A DNA stretch of 64,000 bases from Nannobrachium achirus (GCA_963921795.1 OY997642.1:42274653-42338652), one strand, 5' to 3'; counted from the first letter of the stretch, positions 24,811-37,242 are shown. A program made the numbers and translations. The notes: generated by a model not told the origin, from the letters alone.

Positions 24811-25174
24811 GGTGGCCTTAGATGCAGAATAGACCGAAATCTAATCTTTGCTTCTGGGGGTCCCTGGAACAAAAATATTTTGTGATAGGGGTCCATCCGT
24901 GGAACAAAATATTTTGAGATGGGGGTCCGCTGCCAAAACACATTTTGGGGGTCCTTAACCACTGATAGGCACATTCTAAAAATGTCTTCTAAATCCTAAC
25001 AGTTTTCCTGAAAAAACTTGTTGCTAACATTGTTTCTCAAACGTTGTCATGTCAAGGACCCCCATAATGATATGTATTTGGCCACGGACCCCCATCGCAA
25101 AATATTTTGTTCCAGGGACCCCCAGAAGCAAAGATTAGATTTTTTTGTCTATTCTGTATCTAGCTTAAGGCCAC
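24811..25174. repeat. Long inverted repeat of hAT MITE material
   Basis: Left arm (GTGGCCTTAGATGCAGAATA..CTTCTGGGGGTCCCTGGAAC) and right arm (CCAGGGACCCCCAGAAGC..CTTAAGGCCAC) are complements over roughly 130-150 bp. The arms are imperfect. Confidence 0.65.
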
Positions 25175-25465
25175 AGACCCGTTGGGAAACGAGTTTGGGT
25201 CGACTTTGTTTTAGGTCGGCTTTTCCTGTTACCGTGAAAAACAATCACAACTGAATGTAGAGTGCCTTTTTTCTTTCTTTTTTTTTTCTTGCAATGGCAG
25301 ATTCGTCTGATTTCCAGGCTAATACCTTCCATCACTGCAAACTTCCTTCTTATTAGATTTATTTCTTCACAGAAATTAGATTATTTCTGCAGGTCAGTAG
25401 GCAAGTAGGACACATCTTGCGGAGCCTTGGTCCATGTGGTATGACAGCTGCACAGATCACACAGC

Positions 25466-25951
25466 CAGGGGCGTCACACCAAGTTCTGGGCCCTGGGTAC
25501 AAGGATTCACTGCGGGCCCCCCATGAATGTTAACTATTGAAAAATAGCAGATATACAAGCTCACAGCGCGGCACCGAGTGCCGCGCTGCGAGCTTGTAGA
25601 TCTGCTATTTTTTAAAAGTTGTGAAAATGTGTGCAAGAAACCTATGTCAAGGACCCCCAAGATGATATGTATTTGGCCACGGACCCCGATCTCAAAATAT
25701 TTAGTTCCAGGGACCCACAGAAGCAACATTTTTGTTAGAAATGTTCGCTTAAAAAATACATATATTCAAAGACTTTCACACATTTTCACAACTTTTAAAA
25801 AATAGCAGATCTACAAGCTCGCAGCGCGGCACTCGGTGCCGCGCTGTGAGCTTGTATATCTGCTATTTTTCAATAGATAAAGTTATTAGGGCCCCTCCAC
25901 CTTGGGCCCCAGTAACTCAGTCCCACTTTCCTACCCCTTGTGACGCCCCTG
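25466..25951 (+). mobile_element. Non-autonomous hAT MITE, copy 3 (best preserved)
   Basis: Ends CAGGGGCGTCACAC and GTGACGCCCCTG give about 13 bp of inverted repeat. An exact 8-bp target duplication CACACAGC flanks it at 25458-25465 and 25952-25959. Two long hairpins (25541-25613, 25797-25870) have stem AATAGCAGATCTACAAGCTC and a GC-rich inner stem GCGCGGCAC. Same family as 7536 and 9430. Confidence 0.9.
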
Positions 25952-26020
25952 CACACAGCCATGAGTCTCTCAGTCACTTACAGTATGTAACTCACTCAGG
26001 GGGTCATCAATATTAACCTC

Positions 26021-26098
26021 GTGAACCACCCTCGCCCCGGAAATCTAAATTCCCCCTGAAAGCAAATGAATTTAGATTTCCGGGGGAGGCTGGTTCAC
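26021..26098. repeat. Hairpin, about 30-bp arms
   Basis: GTGAACCACCCTCGCCCCGG pairs with CCGGGGGAGGCTGGTTCAC, continuing through AAATCTAAATTC. The arms are imperfect. Confidence 0.65.
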
Positions 26099-26234
26099 AA
26101 GGCTATAGGTTCACGAGGCTACATCAATGTCCGTACGCGGACAAATGTGTCTGTACGCGGCAACAATGTTTTTTTTTTACACACTTGAGATCCAATCACT
26201 GAATGTCAAGTTCAAGAATATGTATGACACTGAT

Positions 26235-26477
26235 TTAAGGCCCATTCCCACTGGGCCAGATAACAGATATCTGGAGATATTTCTCCAGATATTTTTCCAT
26301 GCAAAGTGGATGGTAGCTACAGATAAAAAAAAAGTCTACCACAGATATTTGCCACAGATACTTTTATCTGTGGCAAATATTTTTTTTATCTGTAGCTACC
26401 ATCCACTTTGCATGGAAAAATATCTGGAGAAATATCTCCAGATATCTTTTATCTGGCCCAGTGGGAATGGGCCTTAA
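26235..26477. mobile_element. Fold-back MITE with TTAA flanks
   Basis: Two arms of about 100 bp run almost the whole length, starting GGCCCATTCCCACTGGGCC. TTAA lies at 26235-26238 and 26474-26477. Transcribed, it would form one long hairpin. Non-coding. Confidence 0.8.
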
Positions 26478-27020
26478 CTATGACATTATGGCATATTATT
26501 AGTCCAACTAGTAGGCTACTAGTGGTTCTCAAATGTTTTATTTGCAAGGACCTCCTTAACTATGGTCATTCAGGGCTGGCTCTTTGTGTTTCTATTATTG
26601 TCCACTCATTTTGTCACACTTAAAAATACAAATAAAAAGACAAAAATGTCTTGAATGAAAAAATTTTGGATTGATAAATCAAATGATCATATCGTTGCTG
26701 TCGGTCAGAAACAGCTTAAGTGCTCATTTCCATATTTTAACTTTTTTTTCGTAAATGAATGCCCTGCCTACTACAACGTCAAACAAAAGCATCAATAGTA
26801 ACAGATCCACAAGCTCAAGTTTTTATCTTGTACTGATTAACTTATGCTTAACTTAAAGGTACTGCTATTTAATAACTGTTTTTTTCCACCCGACCGAGAA
26901 GATATTATGTGATCAATAATTCGGACTCGTTAATATATAACTTGATACTCACAAAACCTGTAGGGATGCAAGAGCTATTCCAACGATTCAACTGAATCAA
27001 TTACAAACAATAATCAATGA

Positions 27021-27100
27021 CTGAAATACCAAAAATAGCAGATCTACAAATTAGTCTACTAACAGTTTACTTGTAGATTGAATATTTCCAGTATTTCTGT
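27021..27100. repeat. Hairpin with GATCTACAA stem
   Basis: GAAATAC..AATAGCAGATCTACAAA opposes TTTACTTGTAGATTG..GTATTTC. A diverged member of the recurring hairpin. Confidence 0.55.
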
Positions 27101-28307
27101 GCGACAATCTTGTACAACAAGAACAAAACAAAAAAATAGGGCTTGTGATTAGTCTAGACTATAAAGAATACTGGCTAGGAAAATATTTGATCGTTTCAAC
27201 CCTACACTGAGGTTTAAAAAAAGAAATAATACAACATACAGTACGCTTGTGTAACAAGTTGGCACCCTGCAGAGTGGAAACAGCCTTTTGATTATGAAGC
27301 ATGCAGACATTTGGCGCTGTATCTGTGTCACCATCATGCAGATACATATCTGACACAGATCTGTTTCCAACAGAGGAACAGAGCATGCATCATGACACCA
27401 TCCAACTGCCAGACTGTATATTCCAGAACCTGTGGAAAAAAAAGTACAGGTTGCAGCACAAACACAAACATGATGTTCTCTTCTCACATCATGTTTGTTA
27501 TTGCATATGGCCATCGGTGTGTGCCTTCCTCTCCCACATGGTAAACAGGATGGTGTGTGTGGTATAGGTGCATGTGTGCAGGGGTGGAAAAAGTACTCAA
27601 ATGTTTTACTTAAAGGACAACTTTGTTTTTTTACAACAAGGGTTCATATTTAGGGCCCGAGCCACACACAGTGTGTGAGGACCCTATTGTAATCGTAAAG
27701 ATTATTCTTCTTATTATTATTCCCCCGAATAAATCGCGTTTTTGAGCCACAAGACGTACTCAAAAAGTTGCGCAACTTTGCACACACATCACAAGTGGCG
27801 AAAATTTACGTATTTAAAAAAAAATAAAAGGGGGCGTGGCCTAATGGTGCAACAGCGCCCCCTACAAAACTCCGTGCCTCAAGCCCCACCATACGGTTTC
27901 ACCTACACGTACGAAAATCCGTACACATCTGTATCGTGTCCGGACTCACAAAAAAGTCTCTCGGCGCCACGTCCGAAACCAAACAGGAAGTCAGCCATTT
28001 TGACTAATTAGTGGCGTTTTGGTGTATTTTTGGCCGTTTTCACGTGTCGCACTTTAACGAACTCCTCCTAGGGGGTTAATCGGATCAACTTCAAGTTCGC
28101 TCGGCATACTCAAGACACCTTAACGATGAAAAGTTGTGCGAATCGTGAGTTTTCGTAAAACGGCGTGCCCGTGGCGAAGCGTCAAACTTCCTTCGCCAAA
28201 CAGGAAGTGCCCCCTCTTCTGATTGGTCCATACTTAATTGTTCCTTTTTTTGGCTGTTACTCATCAACCGTTTATCGTACAGAGTTGTGGCTGGTATCAT
28301 ATGACAT

Positions 28308-28626
28308 TTTTTTTTCTCAAAACATTTTTTTTTCTCAAATTTTTTTTTTCTCAAAATTTTTTTCTCAAATTTTTTTTTCTCAAATTTTTTTTTCTCAATT
28401 TCTTTTTCTAAAATTTTTTTTTTCTCAAAAATTTTTTTTCTCAAATTTTTTTTTCTCAAAATTTTTTTTTCTCAATTTTTTTTTCTCACATTTTTTTTTC
28501 TCAATTTTTTTTTTCTCAATTTTTTTTTTCTCAAATTTTTTTTTCTCAATTTTTTTTCTCAATTTTTTTTCTCAAATTTTTTTTCTCAAAAAATTTTTTT
28601 CTCAAATTTTTTTTTCTCACATTTTT
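28308..28626 (+). repeat. T-rich minisatellite, TTTTTTTCTCAAA unit
   Basis: About 25 variable units of T7-10 followed by CTCA and 1-4 A. Long KKKFE/SQIFF open frames across it are artefacts. Confidence 0.95.
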
Positions 28627-28631
28627 CTTTA

Positions 28632-28796
28632 GCATGTGCTAATGCTAATGCTAACACATGCTAATGCTAATGCTTACATATGCTAATGCTAATGCTAACA
28701 AATGCTAATGCTAACACAGGCTAATGCTAACAAATGCTAATGCTAATGCTAACACATGCTAATGCTAACAAATGCTAATGCTGATTCTTAAATTCT
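28632..28796 (+). repeat. ATGCTAATGCTAAC minisatellite
   Basis: Roughly 15 repeats of ATGCTA with AAC/ACA spacers. Confidence 0.95.
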
Positions 28797-29718
28797 AATG
28801 CCAATTGGCTGCTACCCCTTGTGACGTGGGTAGATCTCCGAGGGCCCGGTCATTGCTGCTTGCAGCTTTAATTTAGATTGTAATTAGAGAAAAGAAAAAG
28901 TGAGTGTTAAAATGTTTTAATTTGCTTCGTTCTATTGTTTTATCGCGTTTACCATGCTAAAATGTGGGGCAGGCGTACGCATGGGGGCATGCGTTCAAGT
29001 GGCTAAATATGTCTTTTTAGACACAATAAGCCATCAGTTTCTGTATTGCTATTTACAGTAACACTTCTAGCCCCCATAAGTCACATCCAACCATGAAAGG
29101 TTGCGTTGTATCTTGGGAATGGGCTTATTTTGTGTAAAATGACATATTTAGCCACTTGTACGCATGCTCCCAACCACTGAAATAAGAATCTCTAAAACAA
29201 TAGAAAGAAGTAAATGAAATCAATTTAACACTCATCTTTTATATTCTCTAATTACAATCTAAAATATGAACCCTTGTTGTAAAAAACTAAAGTTGTCCTT
29301 TAAGTAAAAGTAACAATACTAGGCCTACAATATAGAAATACTCTGTTACAAGTAAAAGTCCGGAATTCGAAATCTATTTGAGTAAAAGTACAAAAGTATT
29401 GTCATCATTTATGCTACTACAGTAGCTTAAGCCATCTAGCTCAAGCCATCGGTTATTTTCAAATGGCCGAAGTCTATACCGTATAGGGCTGAAGTGGTTA
29501 ATGTATGTTTTGTAATAATAATCAAAATCTACAAAGTAACTAGTAACTACACTTTTCAAATAAATGTAGTGGAGTAAAATTACAACATAAATGCCTCTGA
29601 GATGTAGTGGAGTAGAAGTAACTGAAATTTTTAAATACTCCAGTAAAATAAAAAATACCTCAAAATAATACTGTACTTGAGTAAATGTATTGTGTTACTT
29701 TACACCACTGTGTTTGTG

Positions 29719-29811
<93 letters not shown>
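29719..29811. repeat. (TG)n microsatellite
   Basis: About 92 bp of uninterrupted TG directly beside the Tol2-like MITE. Confidence 0.95.
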
Positions 29812-30171
29812 ACAGGATGTAAATTGATCTTTGCTGATCTCTCCACCAGCAACTGCACTTCCACAGTGGTTTGCCTGTGACTTATTCAACTCTATAAATA
29901 GTTTGTCTTCTGTTTCCATGAGCATACAGTATATAGGTGAGAATGAAAGAATGACTAACGTGTCCCTGACTGCCTGACACAGTGCGTGGAGGCTCACATA
30001 CCGTACATACACAATTACAGTAAATACGCACACGCGCAAGCACACACACTCACAACTTATATCTCTTTTTATTCTATCTGTCTTGTTGCTTTTTGTCTAT
30101 ACTTACAAAAAACACACATGTTTTAGGCCTCATATTTGTCCCTCATTCATTGCTTTTGTATCAACAGTTCA
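29812..30171. other. Intergenic
   Basis: No gene recognised. Confidence 0.4.
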
Positions 30172-30777
<606 letters not shown>

Positions 30778-30982
30778 TGTCTGTATCAGATGCCTGCACT
30801 AACATCTCTTGTTATACGTCTCTCCATTCCTGAGATTTGATCGATTATGTCTTTTTGACCTGGACCATATTGTGATATTGGCCTTTGACCTTTCAGATCA
30901 AAGAGTTAATGGTCCCTTCCAGCCAGCCAACTGATCAATCTCTCCAAGTCCCAATAAAACCTGCCCAGCCGTTACTCAGTTG
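30778..30982. other. Intergenic spacer
   Basis: Nothing recognised. Confidence 0.4.
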
Positions 30983-31133
<151 letters not shown>

Positions 31134-31206
31134 ACAATACCCTGCCATGCATTGCTGCTGGATTTTTACCTATGTTGAAGACAAATCAAGCTACACTACT
31201 TTCCCA

Positions 31207-31258
31207 GCGGATCTACAAGCTCACAATGCAACACTTTGTGTGAGCTTGAGAGCGATCT
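31207..31258. repeat. Hairpin with GATCTACAAGCTCACA stem
   Basis: GCGGATCTACAAGCTCACA opposes TGTGAGCTTGAGAGCGATC; the right arm is partly degraded. Confidence 0.5.
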
Positions 31259-31878
31259 ATGCTTGTCTCTGTGGTGGAATGAACACAGCACTGCCTTGAG
31301 GAATTGCCTCACTGCAAATAAAACCTGTCAATAGAAAACTAACTCTAATGAAGAGAGTGAGAATCCATAATCATAGTTTTACCCTCTCATAGCGCTTTAC
31401 GCACATGCAGTACAAGGACTTATGTGGAATTTCATAAAATGCACTTGCATGAGCGACCTGCATTTAATGACTTGCATTGCAAAGCACGTCACAGTTAATA
31501 ACAAAAAGATGTTGTATCCACTCAGCAACAAAGGACTCTCATACTGTACGTGCCTGAAGACAGGAATCTTTATTGTTTTTATGATCAGTCCTTTGTTCCG
31601 GGGGCCAAGCTCATTTTTGAGTAAACGGCCACTTTCAGCCACAGGGCCCCAGTGAATTGAAAGCAAATTCTTTTGTAAGCTTCGAGATCATCCGGATCTA
31701 ACAACACTTAAAAAAAGGAAAAGAAAATCCTTTTCACAGCTAAATCTAACAAGGGTGGCGTTTGTGTGCGCTGGACTCTGTTGGACAATCAAGACACTGA
31801 AATGACCAAAACAAATGTGTTTAAGCCACTGTGGCACATGAGGACTGTGAGGCTGTTGTATGAGGCAAAGCACCATGG

Positions 31879-31879
<1 letters not shown>
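31259..31879. other. Intergenic
   Basis: No gene recognised; open frames of 77-89 residues overlap on both strands and show no domain. Confidence 0.4.

Positions 31880-31966
<87 letters not shown>
31880..31966. repeat. (TC)n microsatellite
   Basis: About 87 bp of CT repeat with one TTC interruption. Confidence 0.95.
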
Positions 31967-31967
<1 letters not shown>

Positions 31968-32272
31968 ATGTCTCAATGGCACACTTTGTGCTCTGTACAT
32001 ATCTCAGTGAGGGTTGCCTGGAATTCCCCACAGGCTGTCGGCTTTATTGGGTCCTAATTCAAAGTCAAGGCTGCGAGGAATACGAACGGAGAGGAGCCAA
32101 GATCGTCTGCCTCATAAAATATTTCTTCCCAGGGAATGGATTTGGTTGTGACTATGTATGTACAGTAGGCCAGTGTTTGAAACAATGCCAGAGAGCTGAT
32201 AAACGTGTGTAAAGATTCAAATGGAATGTGATGTTTTTAATTTTGCTGTACATGCACCGTCATGGTTTCCAT

Positions 32273-32537
32273 CAGTGGTGGAAGTACTCTGATATAAATC
32301 TTAAATAATTTAAAAAACGTTACGTAAAATGTCACAAGTTTATGTTCAAAAGTTTAGCTATTTTGTAACACAAAGCGTAAAATAGGACTTGTTATTGCAT
32401 TTCAAACAATGTTGAGATGTTGTGGAATAGAAGCATAAATAATCAAAACAATTGAAGATATTCAGGTAAAAAGTACCTCAAAATTGTAATTAAGCACAGT
32501 ATTTAAGTAAATGCACTTAAGTTAGTTTCAACCACTG
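32273..32537. mobile_element. Tol2-like hAT MITE
   Basis: Left end CAGTGGTGGAAGTACTC, right end complemented CAGTGGTTGAAACTAAC. An exact 8-bp target duplication GTTTCCAT flanks it (32265-32272, 32538-32545). 265 bp, non-coding. Confidence 0.85.
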
Positions 32538-32694
32538 GTTTCCATAGCACTTGTGCTTTCCCATCTTGTCTTTTGTCTCTTGGCCCTGTCCTCCATCAAA
32601 CCCAAACAAACATTAGTGCTTGAGAGAGACTCCAGATGAAAGCCACTGATAAGAGGGGATTTCCCACACTCTATCAACTGCTGATCATTCCAAC

Positions 32695-32828
<134 letters not shown>

Positions 32829-32891
32829 AAGTGCATGTGTGTGTGCGTGAAGCACAAGAATGTGCATACACACACAACCATCTGCTTGTGT

Positions 32892-33177
32892 CAGGTTGGA
32901 AGAAGTAGGCTACTTGAGTATTTATTTAAGTAAGAGCAATAGATTATAGTTAAATATTTAGTTGAGTAAAAGTCCTGCATTCAAACTTTTTTCTTTTTGT
33001 CTTGTTAGGGTACCAAAATGTATTCATTTTGCAATGGGCCATTCATGCAGAATGGCCCATTGCACAATATTACTTGTAATGTGACTGTAATTAGTAATGC
33101 ATTGGACTGATCTTAATAGGACCGATTATTATTTTGGTGCAGGTGGATAGCTTAAGTAATTATAATACATCAGGTAA
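32892..33177. mobile_element. Tol2-like MITE fragment
   Basis: Starts CAGGTTGGAAGAAGTAGG and carries CTTGAGTATTTATTTAAGTA and GAGTAAAAGTCCTGC. The right end is lost against the LINE tail. Includes a hairpin at 33031-33067 (TGCAATGGGCCATTC opposite GAATGGCCCATTGCA). Confidence 0.55.
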
Positions 33178-33625
33178 AGTTTGATTGATTGATTGACTGA
33201 CTTTATTAGATGTTTGCATAGAAAAAGGTACAGTTTCATGACGGTATAGTTCACAGGTACAAGGTCAATTAAAAGGAGATCCTAGAAAGCACTTGGCCTA
33301 TTAACACAGAAAACCACTTAAGCATCTCATATAACATTGAATGACAGATGGATAGAGCACAGTACTATGCAGTATAGTCAGTTACAAGTGGCTGCCGCCA
33401 TAGGTGGTTTTTCAGGGCGATTTTAAAGGATGTTATGGATTTACACTCCTTTAAGGCCTTCGGTAAGGCGTTCCACATTTTGGTGGTATAGCAGAAGAAC
33501 GAGTTTGACCCTTTGTTTGAATTGACGCTGGTTTGAATGTGATCTGTGCGCTGCTTCTGGTGTTGTAATCGTGGACATCCTTAACGTTTTCAAAGTATTT
33601 TGTCAGGTACATGGGTATCTTAGTG
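33178..33625 (-). pseudogene. LINE 3' end (L2/CR1-type), 3' part of split copy
   Basis: On the minus strand the C-terminal LINE ORF remnants read IPMYLTKYF, HDYNTRS, then in another frame MWNALPKALKECKSI, and end in 3' UTR and (TCAA)n tail (33180-33197 as TTGATTGATT). Frameshifts make it inactive. The rest of the same element is at 35341-36480. Confidence 0.7.
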
Positions 33626-34948
33626 GTGTAGTTGCGACCATAGGTCGCAGTTACTTTCACTCCTATACTATCCAAACCTCCACTGGCTGTCAGTCCGTCC
33701 GTCAGTCAGTCCGTCCGTCCGTCTGTCCCTCCGTCACGTCACTCGTCACACGTCACACTTTTGCCCTGCTCATATCTCCGCAACCGTTGCCCCGATCTAT
33801 GCCAGATTTTGCACACACACTCCTTGCCTGCCAAACTACAACCTCCAAGGACCCCCAGAGATCCAGGGACCCCCAGGTCCCTGGGGGACCCCCAGGTGTA
33901 AAAAATGACCAAATGTGCAAAAATGACCAAATGACCACTGCTCATGGGGAATTCCCGGGGACCACCGACTCCTGGTGCTCCAGAACGGATGCAAAAGTGG
34001 TGGCGCCCCCAGTGGAGGACCCCCTGCCACTGCAGCGCACATAAAATGCCGTAACTCGGGCTAGGAGCGACCGGGAGAGCCGGGGCCGGTACCTATTCGT
34101 CCGCCTCGGCGGCGCGGAGACCCCACCCCTCATTTCTCACATGGCCCTCTTCTAGCGCCACCATGAGGCCGATTCTTGCACAACACATTTTTGGACACTG
34201 CTCCTACAATTTTTGCCCTAAAATCACTCAAATCGGTACACAGTATGTCTACACTCATGTCAGCAACTTGGATCTGTCCCATATAGCGCCACCTTCAGGC
34301 CGATTTTTTAAAACACATTTTCGGACACTGCTCCTACAATTTTTGCCCTAAAATCACGCAAATCGCTACACAGTATGTCTACACTCAGCTCATCAACATG
34401 GATCTGTCCCATATAGCGCCACCTTCAGGCCAAATTTTTAAACACATTTTTGGACACTGCTCCTACAGATTTTGCCCTAAAATCACGCAAATCGGTACAC
34501 AGTATGTCTACACTCATGTCAGCAACTTGGATCTGTCCCATATAGCACCACCTTCAGGCCGATTTTTTAAAACACATTTTCGGACACTGCTCCTACAATT
34601 TTTGCCCTAAAATCACGCAAATCGCTACACAGTATGTCTACACTCATCTCATCAACATGGACCTGTCCCATTTAGTGCCACCTTCAGGACGATTTGGGTA
34701 CAACCAATTTTTGGCCTATTTGTAGAGACTAGCCCTTACCCGTTCAAAGATATGAGCTCCAAAATGATGTGCAGTGTGTGGGTTATGGGATGTGCACTGT
34801 GCATACAGTATATGAGGGATGGAAAGTAACTTTAACTGGTGCTTGCATGATGTAGGAGCATTAATGTAAGAAACCCGTTTCGTTTAATGGCTACAGAGAT
34901 ACTGTCCCCCCCCCAGCCCCCCCCACACACACACACTCCCCCCCCCCC

Positions 34949-34986
<38 letters not shown>

Positions 34987-35340
34987 TTGTGTGTGATTGT
35001 GCATGGCCTGAACAACAGCGCCCCTCCCTTAACATGTGTGGTCACAAAAGGTACTGTAGGCTAAATAGATATAGATACACCATAAAAATGCTATTATACA
35101 GCATACGATTTGTGAAAGTGACAAACGGGCTTCACAGTTATGTCAGGTGTGTTGATATGCTGATGGTGATGCGATTTCAGATCAATTGCTCCAGCCACTG
35201 AGGAGAAACGCTGTTTCAGACAGACAGACAGACAGACACTCACTCAGACAGACAGACAGACAGACAGACACTCACTCAGACATTCGCAAAATTATAGTAT
35301 AGATAAGCGACCAACGGTCGCTTATCTCCCGATTAGGGAG
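33626..35340 (+). repeat. Hairpin-bounded composite repeat inserted in LINE, long copy
   Basis: Bounded by GCGACCATAGGTCGC (33636) and GATAAGCGACCAACGGTCGC (35303). Parts in order: (TCCG/CAGT)n, the GGGACCCCCAGGTCC section, four tandem 130-bp units (34157-34700), the 30172-type repeat (34727-35305) with C tract and (GT)n. The short, inverted relative is at 18456-19075 in the same LINE position. Confidence 0.65.
34157..34700 (+). repeat. Four tandem units of about 130 bp
   Basis: Each unit runs from GCCACCTTCAGGCCGAT through GACACTGCTCCTAC to GATCTGTCCCATATA. Unit starts at about 34157, 34288, 34418, 34547, with a fifth partial at 34677. Confidence 0.85.
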
Positions 35341-36480
35341 TCTTACTGGTGTATATTGGTGTAACTGGTGAGTAGCGGTGAGGTGAGTCTGATAGGACCC
35401 TAAGCAGGACCCTAATTAGTTTGTTTTGGGCTGTTTGGAGCTATAGTTTTTAGGGCTGCTGGGGCGTCACAATACCATACGTGGACTCTGTATTCAAAGA
35501 GGGGATGAATTATTGCACCAGCTATGGTCTTCAGTGTGTTGAAACTGACCATCGGGGCGATCCTCTGTAGCAAGCGAGTTCGTTGGTTGATTTTATTAAT
35601 TACCTTTGAAGTCATCTTTTCGCTGGAAAGATTAGCTTCAAGGATACATCCTAAGCAGGAAATGTATTTCTTTTGCGTTATAACCTTGTCACACACTTTG
35701 ATTGTGAAGTTATCGACCTTTTTGAGGTTATGATTTGAACCAAAGAGGATGGATTCACTTTTGCCCAGGTGAATTGATAATTTGTTGACGTTAAGCCATG
35801 TGCAGATCTTACTTAGTTCAGAGTTAAGGGTCTTTTCAACCTGCAAGTGGTCCTTGCCCGAGACTAGGAGAGCCGAGTCATCCGCGAACAGGAACAGGTT
35901 GCAGTCGCAGGCAGATGCCATGTTGTTTACATGGAACAACAGAGGCCCTAGTATGCTACCTTGAGGAACACCACAGCTTACTGGGAATGGGGGGGGGGGG
36001 CAGGGTACCATTCACCTCCACCACCTGTTCCCTCCCCACCAGGTAAGACTTCATCCAACTCACTGCTGCGCTGTCAAGACCGATAGCTTTTCATTTCTCA
36101 TTCAGAATAGAGTGATTTACGGTGTCGAATGCCTGGAGGTCCATCATGACCATGCCGCTATATTTGCCAAAATCCGCTTTGCGTTTGATTTGGTCAGTCA
36201 AGTAGAGGAGGCATGTGTCAGTGGAATGGGATTTTCTGAATCCAGATTTTTCTCATCGAGACAATCTGTTCGTGGACTATTTTTTCCATGACTTTGGATA
36301 TGGAGCTGAGAATGGAAATGGGGCAGTAGTTGCCTGGGTCTAGTATGCTACCTTTTTTGTGCAGGTGCGTTACTTTTGCTAGTTTGAAGTCCTGGGGACA
36401 TGACCCTGTTCGATGGATAGGTTAAGTATATGGGTAATGATTGGAGCAATGGAGACGGCTGAGTCTCTGAGAAATCTAGC
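35341..36480 (-). pseudogene. LINE reverse transcriptase remnant (L2/CR1-type)
   Basis: The longest open part (35412-36011, 199 residues) has the RT signatures CGVPQGSILGPLLF and FADDSALLV (the FADD box replaces YxDD, usual for non-LTR elements), then a conserved HLGKSESILFG stretch and the start of the thumb region. Upstream frames to about 36480 still show YCPISILSSISKVMEKIVHEQ and SGFRKSHSTDTCLLYL-type motifs but carry stops and frameshifts. It encodes the enzyme that would copy the LINE RNA at its target. The copy is 5'-truncated and dead. Its 3' part lies at 33178-33625 beyond an inserted repeat. The L2/CR1 call is by motif only; Rex1 or a related clade is possible. Confidence 0.8.
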
Positions 36481-36725
36481 GGGAAGTATGTTTTGCATTA
36501 TGTATGTTTTGCATTAATAATATAAATCTGCAAAATAAATAGCAAATTAAGCTATATCAAATAGTTCAAAGTGGAGTAAAAAGTACAATATTTGACTCTG
36601 AGATAGTGGAGTAGAAGTATAAAGTATAAAAAGTGAAATGGATAATGGAAATACAGTAAAAGTACAAGCCTGGCTTGTACTTCTGTATTTTCCATTTCCA
36701 TACTTACTGTAGAGTCTACAGAAAG
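36481..36725. mobile_element. Tol2-like MITE fragment with hairpin
   Basis: Contains AGTGGAGTAAAAAGTACAATA and GTGGAGTAGAAGTATAAAG. A hairpin at about 36644-36702 pairs AATGGAAATACAG..AAGTACAAGCC with GGCTTGTACTTCTGTATTTTCCATT. Confidence 0.55.
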
Positions 36726-37165
36726 TTGCACTTAATTAAGTTGCTCTCACTTAGAGTTCTTAAGTAGATGAGAGACACGCACAAATGCAGTTCAGTTCAG
36801 ATGAAAAGTTCATGTTGAAACTATGTGTCACCCTGTATATATTTACTTGTATATTTGGCACAGGTTTTCATATTTGGAAAGATTCATTTATACCACAGGG
36901 GAGTTCCTGCAATGTGCGTGGTTTCCCTACTTACAAAGGTAGTTTGAGAAAAGAAGAAGGATTACGGCCGATTGTTGCCTTTTGGAATTAAATCATCAGC
37001 CAGACTTTCTGACGATACAAGTTATCTGATGTCGACCTGCGATGTGAAACCATGTTACACAATGGAGACGTTGTAAAATAGAAAAGCGATCATTAGAGGG
37101 AAAGGATAAATCAATTCAATCTGGCGCAAATAGCGGAAAGGCAGGAGATTTTGTTTTCGCCCCTG
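36726..37165. other. Intergenic
   Basis: No gene recognised. Confidence 0.4.
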
Positions 37166-37167
37166 TG

Positions 37168-37241
<74 letters not shown>
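37166..37241. repeat. (TG)n microsatellite
   Basis: About 75 bp of TG repeat. Confidence 0.95.

Positions 37242-37242
<1 letters not shown>

Larger units (their letters stand above)
27654..28870 (+). mobile_element. GGCCCGAGCC...CAGCTTTA repeat, inner layer
   Basis: Flanked by a 6-bp duplication ATTTAG (27648-27653, 28871-28876); the undamaged opposite arm of the middle element shows the pre-insertion sequence. No inverted ends and no recognisable ORF. Includes a 5' part with GGGGGCGTGGCC and AGCGCCCCC, then two satellite blocks. Resembles a repeat common in fish genomes whose class I cannot name with confidence. Confidence 0.65.
27610..29303. mobile_element. TTAA-flanked fold-back element, middle layer
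   Basis: TTAA at 27610-27613 and 29300-29303. Ends AGGACAACTTTGTTTTTTTA and the near-exact complement at the right. Long inverted arms continue inside (for example CAAGTGGCTAAATATGTC opposite GACATATTTAGCCACTTG). The left arm is split by the insertion at 27654-28870. Confidence 0.75.
27579..29710. mobile_element. Tol2-like hAT MITE, outer layer of a triple nest
   Basis: Left end CAGGGGTGGAAAAAGTACTC and right end (complemented) CAGTGGTGTAAAGTAACAC resemble the Tol2 end in which CAG..GGTGTAAAGTACTTGAGTA is typical. Flanking octamers CATGTGTG and TGTTTGTG are only partly alike. Most of its length is later insertions; about 430 bp is original. Confidence 0.65.

Noticed and set aside
28091..28632. 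Lys/Phe-rich ORFs on both strands
   Set aside because: Encoded by the T-rich minisatellite; open on both strands.
31688..32212. LSLSLS and RERERE ORFs
   Set aside because: Translation of the (TC)n microsatellite.
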